NCBI GenBank assembly: GCA_016235455.1
Contig: JACRKZ010000065.1
Span: forward strand, 1-49,462
Source of the DNA: Armatimonadota bacterium
GTDB lineage: Bacteria > Armatimonadota > UBA10988
Direction: 5' to 3'
DNA length: 49,462 bases
The notes beneath the pieces are model-generated. The model searched no databases, was not told where the DNA came from, and was given only the letters and a program-made list of their open reading frames with translations. Shown here one piece after another: positions 8,673 to 17,040 of this stretch (positions are counted from its first letter, which is position 1; the number at the start of each line of letters is the position of its first letter). The position numbers and the translations under genes are program-made.

Positions 8673-10103
8673 ATGGGTTTCGGCGAGATCACCGCCGCCT
8701 GGGTCAATGACGTCGGCCGAGTGCGCGAGAACCAGGAGGACAGTTACGTCCTGTGGCTCGCGCCCGACGGCGAGGCGGCCAGCGGCCTGCGTGCGGTGGC
8801 CGCCGTGGCCGACGGCATGGGCGGCCACCAGGCCGGCGAAGTGGCCAGCGCGCTGGTGGCGCAACGCCTCCAAGACTACCTCTGCGCCTTTGCCGATCAG
8901 CTCACTTTCGGCACCGCGGCCGAGGTCAGCGAGTACCTGCACGAACTGATCGCCGACGCCAACGCGGCCGTCCATCGGTTGGGCGCGCAGATCGGTGGCA
9001 TGAGGCCGGGCACGACACTGACCTGTGCGGTGGTCTGGCGCGACCAGTTGGTGCTGGCGCACGTGGGCGACAGCCGCGCCTACCTGGTGCGCGGCATGCG
9101 CTGCGAGCGCATGACCCGCGACCACACCTACGTCGCCGACCAGATCCGCCAGGGCCTGATGACCAGCGAGCAGGCGCGCACCTCGCCGCTGCGCAACAGC
9201 CTGATCCGCTGCATCGGCGTGGAGCCGGAGGTGCGCTGCGACCTGTCCACGCGCGAACTGCTGGAAGGCGACCTGCTCGTCCTCTGCTCCGATGGTCTGA
9301 GCGAATACGTGCAGGACGCCGAACTGGCGGAGGTCGTGGCCTCGCGGCCGCTCGAGGCGGCTGTCGATGATCTCAAGGGCCGCGCGCTGGAGCGTGGCGG
9401 GCACGACAACGTGACGGTTGTCGCGCTGCAATGCGGCGCGCGCGTCATCCTGCCCGAGGGTGCCGAACTGGATCTCGCAGGCGAAGGCCAGCCGGTACCC
9501 GAGGCGCCAGAGCCGCCCGCGGAGGAGGCCTCGGTGGCCGGCGAGCCGCCAAGCGGCGTCAGCCCCGGCGTGTTGGCGCTCATCGTGCTGGTCGTGTTCC
9601 TCGTGGTGGCTGCCGCGGTGCCGCGCCTGGTGCGTCGCCCGCCTGGCCCGACCGGCGATACGATGACTTCCGCCTCGACCTCGACCGCGACCACCGTGCC
9701 GCCACCGCCGCGGACCAAGGCCGGCCCCGGCGGGGCGGCCTCGAAGGTCGGCCAGGCGAGCCTGATGGTGCTGTTCTCGTCCGACGGTAAGGACGTCGTG
9801 ATCGGCTCGCCGACCGGTGGGCTGGTAGTTGAGGGCGGTTCGGGCTATACGGTCGAGCGCACCAAAGAGGGCAACTACCGCGTCCGGCTCCTCAACGCCG
9901 CGCAAGGCCAGGCCTTCGTGCTGGTGCCCAAGGGCGGGGGAGTCGAGGTCGGCCGAGGCCTGCTGTCGACCCGCGCCAATGAGGCCAGCTTCCACCTGAC
10001 CAACGGTCAGTACGAGCTGCGCGTCGGCGGCGAAGGCCGCATCGTGGCGCTGCTTACCGTCACAACACCCGGTACGCAGGCCGCGCCGTCGGGCGTTCGC
10101 TGA
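8673..10103 (+). CDS. Membrane-anchored PP2C-type Ser/Thr protein phosphatase
   Basis: 476 residues. The ATG at 8673 follows GAGGGAG at 8658-8664; an upstream in-frame GTG has no such site. Residues 1-245 are a complete bacterial PP2C domain with the metal-binding motifs 'RENQEDSY', 'VADGMGGHQAGE', 'GTTLTCAVVW', 'LAHVGDSRAYLVR', 'LLVLCSDGLSEYV' and 'GGHDNVTVV'. A proline-rich linker leads to one membrane helix (about 299-318), then about 160 extracytoplasmic residues, first low-complexity Thr/Ser/Pro and then a beta-rich segment of unknown fold. The topology puts the phosphatase in the cytoplasm and a possible sensor outside. No cognate Ser/Thr kinase is in the window. It starts a compact operon with a cell-wall amidase and a Clp ATPase. 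Confidence 0.92.
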   Translation: MGFGEITAAWVNDVGRVRENQEDSYVLWLAPDGEAASGLRAVAAVADGMGGHQAGEVASALVAQRLQDYLCAFADQLTFGTAAEVSEYLHELIADANAAVHRLGAQIGGMRPGTTLTCAVVWRDQLVLAHVGDSRAYLVRGMRCERMTRDHTYVADQIRQGLMTSEQARTSPLRNSLIRCIGVEPEVRCDLSTRELLEGDLLVLCSDGLSEYVQDAELAEVVASRPLEAAVDDLKGRALERGGHDNVTVVALQCGARVILPEGAELDLAGEGQPVPEAPEPPAEEASVAGEPPSGVSPGVLALIVLVVFLVVAAAVPRLVRRPPGPTGDTMTSASTSTATTVPPPPRTKAGPGGAASKVGQASLMVLFSSDGKDVVIGSPTGGLVVEGGSGYTVERTKEGNYRVRLLNAAQGQAFVLVPKGGGVEVGRGLLSTRANEASFHLTNGQYELRVGGEGRIVALLTVTTPGTQAAPSGVR

Positions 10104-10119
10104 GCGGAAGGAAAATGCC

Positions 10120-10929
10120 GTGAGGCCCAAGGTCAAACGAGCCTGCCTCACTATGGCTCTGGGCGTGGCGAGCCTCGTGGGCGGCGGCGTGACTGCCCAC
10201 CTGCTGCTGCCAGCCAGACCGCCGGTCACGCGGGTCCCGCTGGCCCCCGAGCCGCCGGGCGTCGTCGCCGACCCGCCGGCCGAGCAGCCCAAGCCCAAGC
10301 CCGAACCGCCGGCACGAGTCATCTGTATCGACCCCGGCCACCCGTCAGAGAACGGTGCCGGCGCTGTGGCGGCCGACGGACTGCGCGAGGTGGCCGCCAA
10401 TTGGCAGGTGGCGCAGGCACTACGCACCGAACTGGTCCGCCGGGGCACCAAGGTGGTGATGACCAAGGCCAAGGAAGGCCAGAAGGTCACCAACCGCAAG
10501 CGGGCCGAAATCGCCAACGAGGCTCACGCCGATCTGTGTGTCCGGCTGCACTGTGATGCCAACAGCGGCCAGGGGCACACCGTCTACTACCCCGAGGAAT
10601 CCGGCACGGTCGACGGCCGGACCGGGCCTGACAAGGCCGTCCGCGAGGCCAGCGGCCATGCCGCGCAGGCCATGAGTGCTGCGCTTCGTGAGGGCCTCGG
10701 TGGCGAACTGACCGACAACGGCGTCAAGACCGACCGCGAGACCGCCATCGGCCGCAAGCAGGGCGCCTTGACCGGCTCCATCTACAGCCACGTGCCGGTG
10801 CTGACCATCGAGATGGTGGATCTGACGCATGCCGCCGATGTGCGCTGGATGCGTTCGGCAGAGAACCAGCGCAAGATCGCCGCCGCCCTGGCCGACGGCG
10901 CCCTGCGCTTCGCGGATGGTGCGCGATGA
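10120..10929 (+). CDS. N-acetylmuramoyl-L-alanine amidase (Amidase_3)
   Basis: 269 residues from GTG 10120, seven bases after GGAAGGA. An N-terminal hydrophobic segment (about 8-30) acts as a signal anchor, and a Pro-rich spacer (about 34-65) precedes the catalytic domain. The zinc ligands and catalytic glutamate of the AmiC/CwlV family are all present: H74 in 'IDPGHP', E90 in 'LREVAAN', H144 in 'VRLHCDA' and E231 in 'LTIEMVD'. It should cleave the amide between MurNAc and the stem peptide in the periplasm. It sits between a trans-membrane PP2C and a Clp unfoldase, and its stop overlaps the next start (ATGA), so translation is coupled. No SPOR, AMIN or LysM targeting domain is visible. Confidence 0.9.
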   Translation: MRPKVKRACLTMALGVASLVGGGVTAHLLLPARPPVTRVPLAPEPPGVVADPPAEQPKPKPEPPARVICIDPGHPSENGAGAVAADGLREVAANWQVAQALRTELVRRGTKVVMTKAKEGQKVTNRKRAEIANEAHADLCVRLHCDANSGQGHTVYYPEESGTVDGRTGPDKAVREASGHAAQAMSAALREGLGGELTDNGVKTDRETAIGRKQGALTGSIYSHVPVLTIEMVDLTHAADVRWMRSAENQRKIAAALADGALRFADGAR

Positions 10930-13259
10930 TCGAGCCCAGGGCGCAGTCCGACGCGTTCATGGTGGTCTGGGGCCTGGCCGCCATCGAGGCACAGGCCGGC
11001 GGCTTCGCGGCCGTGGAGCCGGCGCACTTCGTGTTGGGTCTGGCCAAGGCGTGCGACCTGAGCACGGCCGAGATCGCCGAATTGGCCGGCTGCCGACCGG
11101 AACTCGCCGAGCCTGAGATCCGCGTCGTGCGCGCCGCCTTCGCCTTGGCTGGCATCGCGCCAGCGGCGCTGCGCCGGCGGTTGCGCGCGGTGCTCGGGCG
11201 TGGCGGCCAGATCACCGAGCAGCGGCAGGTGTTGCAGCGCAGCAGCGAGGCGCGCGACGCTTGCCTGGCCGCGCAGCAGGCCGCCGACGCCGCCGACCAG
11301 CCCATGCGGCTGGTGCATCTGCTGGCCCAACTGCTGGCACGGCCGACTATGGCGCCGCTGCTGGTGCGCTGTGATGTGCCTGTGGCGGCCCTGCGAGCGG
11401 CCGTGGACCAGCTGCTGGGCGACCAGGCCGGCGTGCCGGCGGCGGCCGCCGCGCCGACCGTTGGTGTGCTCGACCAGGTCGGCCGAGACCTGACGGCGCT
11501 CGCGCGCGCCGGACAGCTCAAGCCCGTCCACGACCGCATCGAGCAGATCACTGCCTTGGGCCGCGCGCTGGTACGCAGCGAGAAGAACGACGCGCTGCTG
11601 GTCGGCGAGCCCGGCGTGGGCAAGACGGCCATCGTCGAGGGGCTGGCACAGCATCTCGCGGCGCTGGAAGGGCCGGACGACCTGCGGCACTGTCGCATCG
11701 TCGAGGTCAGCATGTCGGCGCTGCTGGCCGGTGCACGCTACCGCGGGGAGTTTGAGGAGCGGCTCAACGCCATCCTGACCGAGGCGGGCCACGACCCCAA
11801 CCTGGTCCTGTTCATTGACGAACTGCACACCATCGTCGGCGCGGGCGGCGAGGGCGCGTCGGACGCCTCCAACATCCTCAAGCCCGCGCTCAGCCGCCGC
11901 GAGGTGCGGCTGGTGGGCGCCACCACGGTGGCCGAGTATCGCCGGCTGGTGGAGACCGATGCCGCGCTCGACCGCCGGTTCGAGGTCATCTGGGTCGATG
12001 AGCCCACCAGAGACGAGGCCGCAGCCATCGTCGGCAGCCTGGTGGCGCGGTTCGAGGCGCATCATGGCCTGACCATCACACCGCAGGCCGTGGCCGCGGC
12101 GGTCGACCTGAGCGTGCGCTACCTGCCCGACCGGCGGCTGCCCGACAAGGCCATTGACCTGCTGGACCAGACCTGCGCCGCGGCGCGGCTGCATACGCTG
12201 GGCGCCGTGGTCGACAACGAGCCGCACCGCACCATCGACCGCATCGATGTGGCGCAGGTGGTGGCCGGATTGCGGCGGCTGCCGCTCGACCAGGTGCGCG
12301 AGACCGAAGCGGAGCGCCTGCTGCGCATGGAAGCCGCACTCAACCGGCGCGTCATCGGTCAGGAGCAGGCCGTTGCCGCGGTCTGCCGCGCAGTGCGCAC
12401 GGCCCGTGCGGGTCTGGTGCGCCCTGGCCGGCCGGAGGCCACGTTCCTGTTCGCCGGGCTGCCCGGTACGGGCAAGACCGAGTTGGCCAAGGCGCTGGCC
12501 GAGTACCTGTTCGGCGATGAGCGGCGGCTCGTCCGCTTCGACATGAGCGAGTATGCCGAGGAGCACTCCACGGCTCGTCTGATCGGCGCGCCACCGGGCT
12601 ATCTGGGCCATGACGAGCCCGGCCAGCTGACCGACGCCGTGCGCACCACGCCCTATGCGGTGCTGTTGTTCGACGAGATCGACAAGGCCCATCCGCGTCT
12701 ACTGGACATCTTCCTGCAGGTCTTCGACGAAGGCCGCCTGACCGATGGGCATGGCCGCACGGTCAGCTTTGCCGAGACCATCATCGTGTTGACCAGCAAT
12801 CTGGGCAGCCGCGAGGCGCTGGCCCGGCTGGACAACAACCATGTCGGCTTCCGGCAACGCGCCATGGAGCCAGGCGACCTGACGGGTTACCATCGCATCG
12901 TCGACGACGCGGTGCGCCATGCGCTGCGGCCCGAGTTGCTCAGTCGCATCGATGAGGTGCTGGTCTTCGAGCCGCTCGACGCCAAGTCGCTGAGGCGCAT
13001 CATCGATCAGAGCGTGCACGAGGTGGAGCAACGGCTGGCGCAGCGGCGCATCCGCCTGCGGCTGGACGACACGGTCTACGAGGCGTTGCTGGCTGGCGGC
13101 GAAGGTCAACAGACCGATGCCCGCCTGCTCGACCGCGCCGTGGAGCGACGGCTCATTCAGCCGCTGGCCGACCAACTGCTGCTGGGCTCGGTCAAGGACG
13201 GCTCGGAACTGTGGGTGCGCATGGTGGACGGCGAAGCCCGGTTCCGCGCTATCAGCTAG
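10926..13259 (+). CDS. ClpA/ClpC-like double AAA+ unfoldase
   Basis: 777 residues, starting at the ATG that overlaps the amidase stop by four bases. A helical Clp N-domain-like region (about 1-165) is followed by AAA1 (Walker A K233 in 'GEPGVGKTA', Walker B '[16 protein letters not shown]') and AAA2 (Walker A K517 in 'GLPGTGKTE', Walker B '[11 protein letters not shown]', sensor 'VLTSNLGS') with the Clp C-terminal small domain. There is no ClpB-type coiled-coil middle domain, and the spacing resembles ClpA. V640-G641-F642 falls where ClpA/ClpC/ClpX carry the IGL/VGF/IGF loop that docks on ClpP, so a protease partner is plausible although none is nearby. Its operon with a PP2C and a wall amidase is unusual and suggests envelope or division control. 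Confidence 0.88.
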   Translation: MIEPRAQSDAFMVVWGLAAIEAQAGGFAAVEPAHFVLGLAKACDLSTAEIAELAGCRPELAEPEIRVVRAAFALAGIAPAALRRRLRAVLGRGGQITEQRQVLQRSSEARDACLAAQQAADAADQPMRLVHLLAQLLARPTMAPLLVRCDVPVAALRAAVDQLLGDQAGVPAAAAAPTVGVLDQVGRDLTALARAGQLKPVHDRIEQITALGRALVRSEKNDALLVGEPGVGKTAIVEGLAQHLAALEGPDDLRHCRIVEVSMSALLAGARYRGEFEERLNAILTEAGHDPNLVLFIDELHTIVGAGGEGASDASNILKPALSRREVRLVGATTVAEYRRLVETDAALDRRFEVIWVDEPTRDEAAAIVGSLVARFEAHHGLTITPQAVAAAVDLSVRYLPDRRLPDKAIDLLDQTCAAARLHTLGAVVDNEPHRTIDRIDVAQVVAGLRRLPLDQVRETEAERLLRMEAALNRRVIGQEQAVAAVCRAVRTARAGLVRPGRPEATFLFAGLPGTGKTELAKALAEYLFGDERRLVRFDMSEYAEEHSTARLIGAPPGYLGHDEPGQLTDAVRTTPYAVLLFDEIDKAHPRLLDIFLQVFDEGRLTDGHGRTVSFAETIIVLTSNLGSREALARLDNNHVGFRQRAMEPGDLTGYHRIVDDAVRHALRPELLSRIDEVLVFEPLDAKSLRRIIDQSVHEVEQRLAQRRIRLRLDDTVYEALLAGGEGQQTDARLLDRAVERRLIQPLADQLLLGSVKDGSELWVRMVDGEARFRAIS

Positions 13260-13260
13260 G

Positions 13261-15039
13261 CTACTTGGACCGGGCCAAATCGTTGACCAGCGCGGCGCCG
13301 GTGTTGATCAGGTTCTGCAAGATGCGCATGCCGCCGTAGTAGCGGGCCGGCATGGCGCTCTTGGACACCATGTAGAGGTTGCCGACCGCGGTCTTGGCCG
13401 CGGAGCCACGGCAACCCCAGGTGCGCCGTCCGCCGGCAAAACCCTCGAAGTCGAGCATCGACGCGCGCTCGATGTCGTCCCGGGGGCGCAGGTCTCGCAG
13501 GTCCATGGCGTAGCTCATCCACAGGCCGTCGCCGTTGGGCCGAGGCATGAGATTGAGGAAGTCTTGCGAGCCATAGGGATGCGCCATGGCGAACACGGCC
13601 GAAGCTTTGCGCACGTAGAACTGCGGTGGGAACACGACCCGCACGTTGCGGTCCTGGAAGAAGGACGCCAGGTAGTCGCGCAAGCCGGGCTGTTCCACCT
13701 TGGTCAACGGGCGCAGTTGCTCGCTCTGCCGCAGGTCGTGGTCTTCCTGGAGCACACTGGCCACGAGGTGGTAGCTGACGCTATTGAATGTGGCCAGCCC
13801 GCCGGCGATGCTGATGTTGAACCCGCTGGTGCAGCGCGCCTTGTTCAGCCAGCGCAGCGCCGGGTTGGTGTCGCGCAGGCCGCGGCACTGCATGAACAGG
13901 TTGAAGCCCTCGGCCAGCGTGCTGTAGCCGAAGCGCGTGTTGGTGAAAATGTGTGTTCGCTCGGTGGCCGACATGCGGCGCATGGCCTCGGCGCTGCGGT
14001 GCGCCGCCGAATCACCGGGTAGATCGCCCAAGGACATCCCCGCCATCGCGCAGACGCGCTCGGGTGTGACATGCGCGGGCAAGTGCATCCAGTCCGAGGC
14101 GCGCAGGCCTTCCACATCGAACACCAGGCCATAGGACAGGTTGGGCGTGATGACGCTGGGGGTCAGGCCGGCTTTCTCGCCGACGCGGCCCTCGGGTTCG
14201 GTGTCGATGTAGGTTTTGGCCACCACGCGCGTGCCCTCGCCGGTGACGATGCCGGTGAGCGCGTCCGCCCGCATCTCGACGTGCAGGGAGTTGTAGGTGG
14301 CGGTGCGCAGGAGCGTGATGCTCTTGGCGTAGTAGCTGCGCAGATAGCGCTCGAGCCGGCCGCTGATGCCGGGCGGCAGCGCCCAGAAGTTGTTCGCGGC
14401 CATGCCCAGCGCATCGCGGAACAGCCGCAACTGCTCGGGCGGCCGCGGCAGGAACGGCTCGCCGTCAAAATAGCGCAGGTTGCCACCCGTATCCGAACAG
14501 AGCCCGCCCAGCGGGCCGGCATAGACCAGGACCACAGGCCAACCGCGGTCGGCAGCGGCCATGGCGATGATGATCGATTCCAGCTCTCCGCCGACCACTG
14601 CCAGCCTGGTTTTCAGCTCCCGGGCGATTCTCGGTTGCGGGTCCCAGTCGAGCGGGCTGAGCGTCATGCCCTGGCCGTCGGCCTCCACCTGGAAGCGGGT
14701 CACCTGGGGCCAGGCGCGGCGCGCCTCCTCGGCCAGTTGGATGGTGCGGCGGTAACGCTCGCGCTCAGGCCCCTCGGCCATGTCGTCGGCGGCGCGGCGC
14801 AGGCGGTCCAGGCGGAACAGCAAGTCGCGCGAGTAGACCGGCTTGCCCGGGCAGAGGAAGTCCGGGTCGGAGACCATCGGCGTATGCTCGGTGGCGCCCG
14901 GCGCTGCCGTCGCCGCGTCGACCGCGCCGGGCGGGTCATCGACCGCGGCGCGGTGACGTTGACAGCCGGCAAGCGACAAGCTACCCAGAAGCAGCGACCA
15001 GACTACCGATCGACGAACTACCAGGACCATGCGCGCCAT
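13261..15039 (-). CDS. Predicted lipoprotein of unknown function
   Basis: 592 residues from ATG 15039. The N-terminus 'MARMVLVVRRSV' leads into a hydrophobic core and the lipobox 'SLAGC', with C26 as lipid attachment site, so the mature protein should be membrane-anchored outside the cytoplasm. The start is five bases after the CE15 stop, so the two are co-transcribed. I do not recognise the family. A long open frame extending upstream overlaps the CE15 gene and is not the real N-terminus. The body has few charged repeats and no tandem repeats. Noticeable segments include 'GGLCSDTGGNLRYFDGEPF' and 'GLVFDVEGLRASDWMHLP'. The stop lies one base from the convergent Clp gene stop. A role in binding or processing CE15 substrates is possible but unproven. 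Confidence 0.75.
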   Translation of the reverse strand: MARMVLVVRRSVVWSLLLGSLSLAGCQRHRAAVDDPPGAVDAATAAPGATEHTPMVSDPDFLCPGKPVYSRDLLFRLDRLRRAADDMAEGPERERYRRTIQLAEEARRAWPQVTRFQVEADGQGMTLSPLDWDPQPRIARELKTRLAVVGGELESIIIAMAAADRGWPVVLVYAGPLGGLCSDTGGNLRYFDGEPFLPRPPEQLRLFRDALGMAANNFWALPPGISGRLERYLRSYYAKSITLLRTATYNSLHVEMRADALTGIVTGEGTRVVAKTYIDTEPEGRVGEKAGLTPSVITPNLSYGLVFDVEGLRASDWMHLPAHVTPERVCAMAGMSLGDLPGDSAAHRSAEAMRRMSATERTHIFTNTRFGYSTLAEGFNLFMQCRGLRDTNPALRWLNKARCTSGFNISIAGGLATFNSVSYHLVASVLQEDHDLRQSEQLRPLTKVEQPGLRDYLASFFQDRNVRVVFPPQFYVRKASAVFAMAHPYGSQDFLNLMPRPNGDGLWMSYAMDLRDLRPRDDIERASMLDFEGFAGGRRTWGCRGSAAKTAVGNLYMVSKSAMPARYYGGMRILQNLINTGAALVNDLARSK

Positions 15040-15044
15040 GCTAC

Positions 15045-16334
15045 CTACCGAATCGAAGAGGGACCTTGCGCTCGATGCCCGGCGACCAGGTGCCGCTCGG
15101 CGAAGGCCAGGTACTTGTCCCAATCGTACTCGGTGATGTCGTGCTTGCCGATGCGCAAATGGTAACCGATTGACTCGCCGACGGGAGTCGCCGGCGCGGG
15201 CCAGGTCTCGGTGCCCAGGCCGGACAGCCCAAACAGGCTGTAGACCGGTCCGGCGCCGACACCGGACAGGAACTCGCCCTTGGGGTCCGCCCACTTGTCT
15301 TCGGTGGCGCTGGCGATGTAGCACGGCCGCGGCGCACACAGGGCGATCAGTTCGTGGAAGTCCACCGGCAGATCATGTTCGCGGTCGGCGAAGCGTGCGT
15401 AGCCGGGGGCGAACCAGTGTGGGAAGGCCGTTGTGATGCGCGCCAGCGACTCGCCGAAGCAACGGCGCGTCAGGGCCGCGCCGCCTTCGCCCGAGTCGTT
15501 GGACACGACCATGGCGAAGCGCTCGTCCTGCGCGCCGGCCCACAGCGAGGTCTTGCCCAGCCGTGAGTGGCCAATGACCGAGACCTTCGAACCATCGATG
15601 TCGGGCAGCGTCTGCAGGTAGTCCAGGCAACGACTGAGCCCATACGACCAGGCGCCGATGGCCCCCCAGTCGTCCTGCTTCCACGCCGTCTGTGCGCCCT
15701 GCGGGCTCATGGCCGCGCGCAGGCCGGTCTTCCAGCCCTCGGCATGGTCGGGCTCGATGTCGCCGTAGTAGGCCGTGGCCACGGCAAAGCCGCGCGCGAG
15801 AATCATGTCGATGGGCCAGCGGTCGAGGCCCGTGCCGCGCGTGGCCTCGGTGGCGCGGTTGTTGACGAAGCCCGGCTTGCCGTTGGCGTGCCAGGTGCGC
15901 GCCAGCCGCACGGCTGGGTCGGCGGTCGTGGCCTGGTTGCCATCGAAGTTCAGGCCCAGGAAGGCCGGCGCCTTGCCTTGCACGTGGTTGGGCGAATAGA
16001 CCAGCAGGTCGACGAACGGCCCATCGCGCCGGCCGAGCAGGTAGATCGTTACCTGCCGGCGCGTGGCGCGGCCGCCCAGAGCCTGGCTGTCCTGCTCGAC
16101 CACCTCGGCCAGGATCGGTGCGGGCGCCGGCGTGCGGCCATAGACCACCGAGCGAAACAGCTCCATGACTTCGGGTCGACGGCGCTGGACCCAGTCCTCG
16201 GCGCTGCGCACGGGCGAGCCGTCGCTGGCGACGAGCACGGGGGGCAGGGCATAGGCGGGCACGTTGGCCTCATCCTCGCTGATCGGTCGAGCCAGCAGAA
16301 GGCTGGCGCCCAGGCAGGTGGCGCAGAGCAACAT
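15045..16334 (-). CDS. Secreted CE15-type glucuronoyl esterase
   Basis: 429 residues from ATG 16334, preceded by GGAG nine bases upstream. The hydrophobic stretch 'MLLCATCLGASLLLARP' is a signal peptide. The alpha/beta-hydrolase body carries the CE15 nucleophile motif 'IGHSRLGKTSLWAGAQDER' (S257), the 'SNDSGEGGAAL' loop with a conserved Glu, and the C-terminal His in 'RIGKHDITEYDW' (H398). CE15 enzymes cut the ester between 4-O-methylglucuronoyl side chains of xylan and lignin or other aglycones. The 'RRRPEVMELFRSVVYGRTP' opening is also typical of this family and of some related acetyl xylan esterases, the main alternative. It is the first gene of a two-gene operon with the unknown lipoprotein. 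Confidence 0.85.
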   Translation of the reverse strand: MLLCATCLGASLLLARPISEDEANVPAYALPPVLVASDGSPVRSAEDWVQRRRPEVMELFRSVVYGRTPAPAPILAEVVEQDSQALGGRATRRQVTIYLLGRRDGPFVDLLVYSPNHVQGKAPAFLGLNFDGNQATTADPAVRLARTWHANGKPGFVNNRATEATRGTGLDRWPIDMILARGFAVATAYYGDIEPDHAEGWKTGLRAAMSPQGAQTAWKQDDWGAIGAWSYGLSRCLDYLQTLPDIDGSKVSVIGHSRLGKTSLWAGAQDERFAMVVSNDSGEGGAALTRRCFGESLARITTAFPHWFAPGYARFADREHDLPVDFHELIALCAPRPCYIASATEDKWADPKGEFLSGVGAGPVYSLFGLSGLGTETWPAPATPVGESIGYHLRIGKHDITEYDWDKYLAFAERHLVAGHRAQGPSSIR

Positions 16335-16448
16335 GGCCGCAGTCTCCGCTACATGACTTCGCCACACGGCGGCGTCACCCTCTTCGGAGAGGAAACACGG
16401 GTCGCGCGGCGTAGTGGCCGGGCAGCTCGCCAAGGAGAGGAGTCGGTG

Positions 16449-16976
16449 ATGTTGGATCCGCGCATGGAGCAGGCGATCAACGAGCAGATCAACCGCGAGA
16501 TGTGGTCAGGCTATATCTATCTGTCCATGGCCACCTGGTTCGACGACCTGGGGCTCAAGGGCTTCTCGCACTGGATGCGGGTGCAGCACAAAGAGGAAGA
16601 GACCCATTCGCTGATGATGCTGGGCTATGTCAGCGAGGCGGGCGGCCGGGTGCTGCTGGCGCCCATTGCCGCGGTGGACACCGAGTGGTCGTCGCCGCTG
16701 GCCGCCTTCCAGGAGGTGCTGGAGCACGAACTCAAGGTTTCTGCCTGGATCAGCGAGCTGGTCGACCTGGCCCTGGAACTCAAGGATCACTCGACCAACG
16801 CCTTCCTGCAGTGGTTCGTCACCGAGCAGGTCGAAGAGGTGTCCACGGCCAAGGGCCTGGTGGACACGCTCAAGTTCGTCGACGGCAATCCGCACTCGGT
16901 GCTGATGCTCGACCGCGAGCTTGGTGCGCGCGCCTTCACGCTGCCTGCCCCAGCGGCGGCGCTGGGCGTGCTGTAG
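16449..16976 (+). CDS. ftnA: Bacterial non-haem ferritin
   Basis: 175 residues from ATG 16449, after a purine-rich ribosome site (GGAGAGGAG, about 16434-16443). The four-helix bundle aligns with E. coli FtnA without gaps through the ferroxidase centre: E17, Y24, E50, H53, E94, Q127 and E130 all fall at the same numbers. It should oxidise Fe(II) and store iron as a 24-mer cytoplasmic shell. It is not a bacterioferritin, as it lacks the haem-binding Met at the expected place, nor a Dps. The gene stands alone: divergent from the CE15 gene and followed ten bases later by a perfect 12-bp hairpin. I saw no convincing Fur box in the 114-base upstream gap. Confidence 0.93.
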   Translation: MLDPRMEQAINEQINREMWSGYIYLSMATWFDDLGLKGFSHWMRVQHKEEETHSLMMLGYVSEAGGRVLLAPIAAVDTEWSSPLAAFQEVLEHELKVSAWISELVDLALELKDHSTNAFLQWFVTEQVEEVSTAKGLVDTLKFVDGNPHSVLMLDRELGARAFTLPAPAAALGVL

Positions 16977-16986
16977 GTCGTTGCCC

Positions 16987-17016
16987 GCGGCGAGCGTCCC
17001 CGGTGACGCTCGCCGC
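16987..17016 (+). terminator. Hairpin terminator after ferritin
   Basis: A perfect 12-bp stem (GCGGCGAGCGTC at 16987-16998 with its complement at 17005-17016) and a six-base loop, ten bases after the ferritin stop. There is no U tract. The stem ends against an in-frame ATG at 17017, which argues that translation of the next gene begins at 17041. Confidence 0.6.
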
Positions 17017-17040
17017 ATGACCAGAGCGAGCACTCCGCTT

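Noticed and set aside
7671..10517. 948-codon minus-strand open frame opposite the aldo/keto reductase, PP2C and amidase genes
   Set aside because: The opposite strand encodes complete conserved families with ribosome sites; the antisense product is low complexity and matches no fold.
10782..12692. 636-codon minus-strand open frame opposite the Clp gene
   Set aside because: Antisense shadow of the two AAA+ domains; no start signals or recognisable motifs.
15040..15339. 100-codon upstream extension of the lipoprotein gene
   Set aside because: It lies inside the CE15 coding region and would bury the signal peptide and lipobox.
16335..16448. Fur-type iron operator upstream of ferritin
   Set aside because: No 19-bp Fur box-like inverted repeat could be found; only a partial GC-rich dyad is seen.
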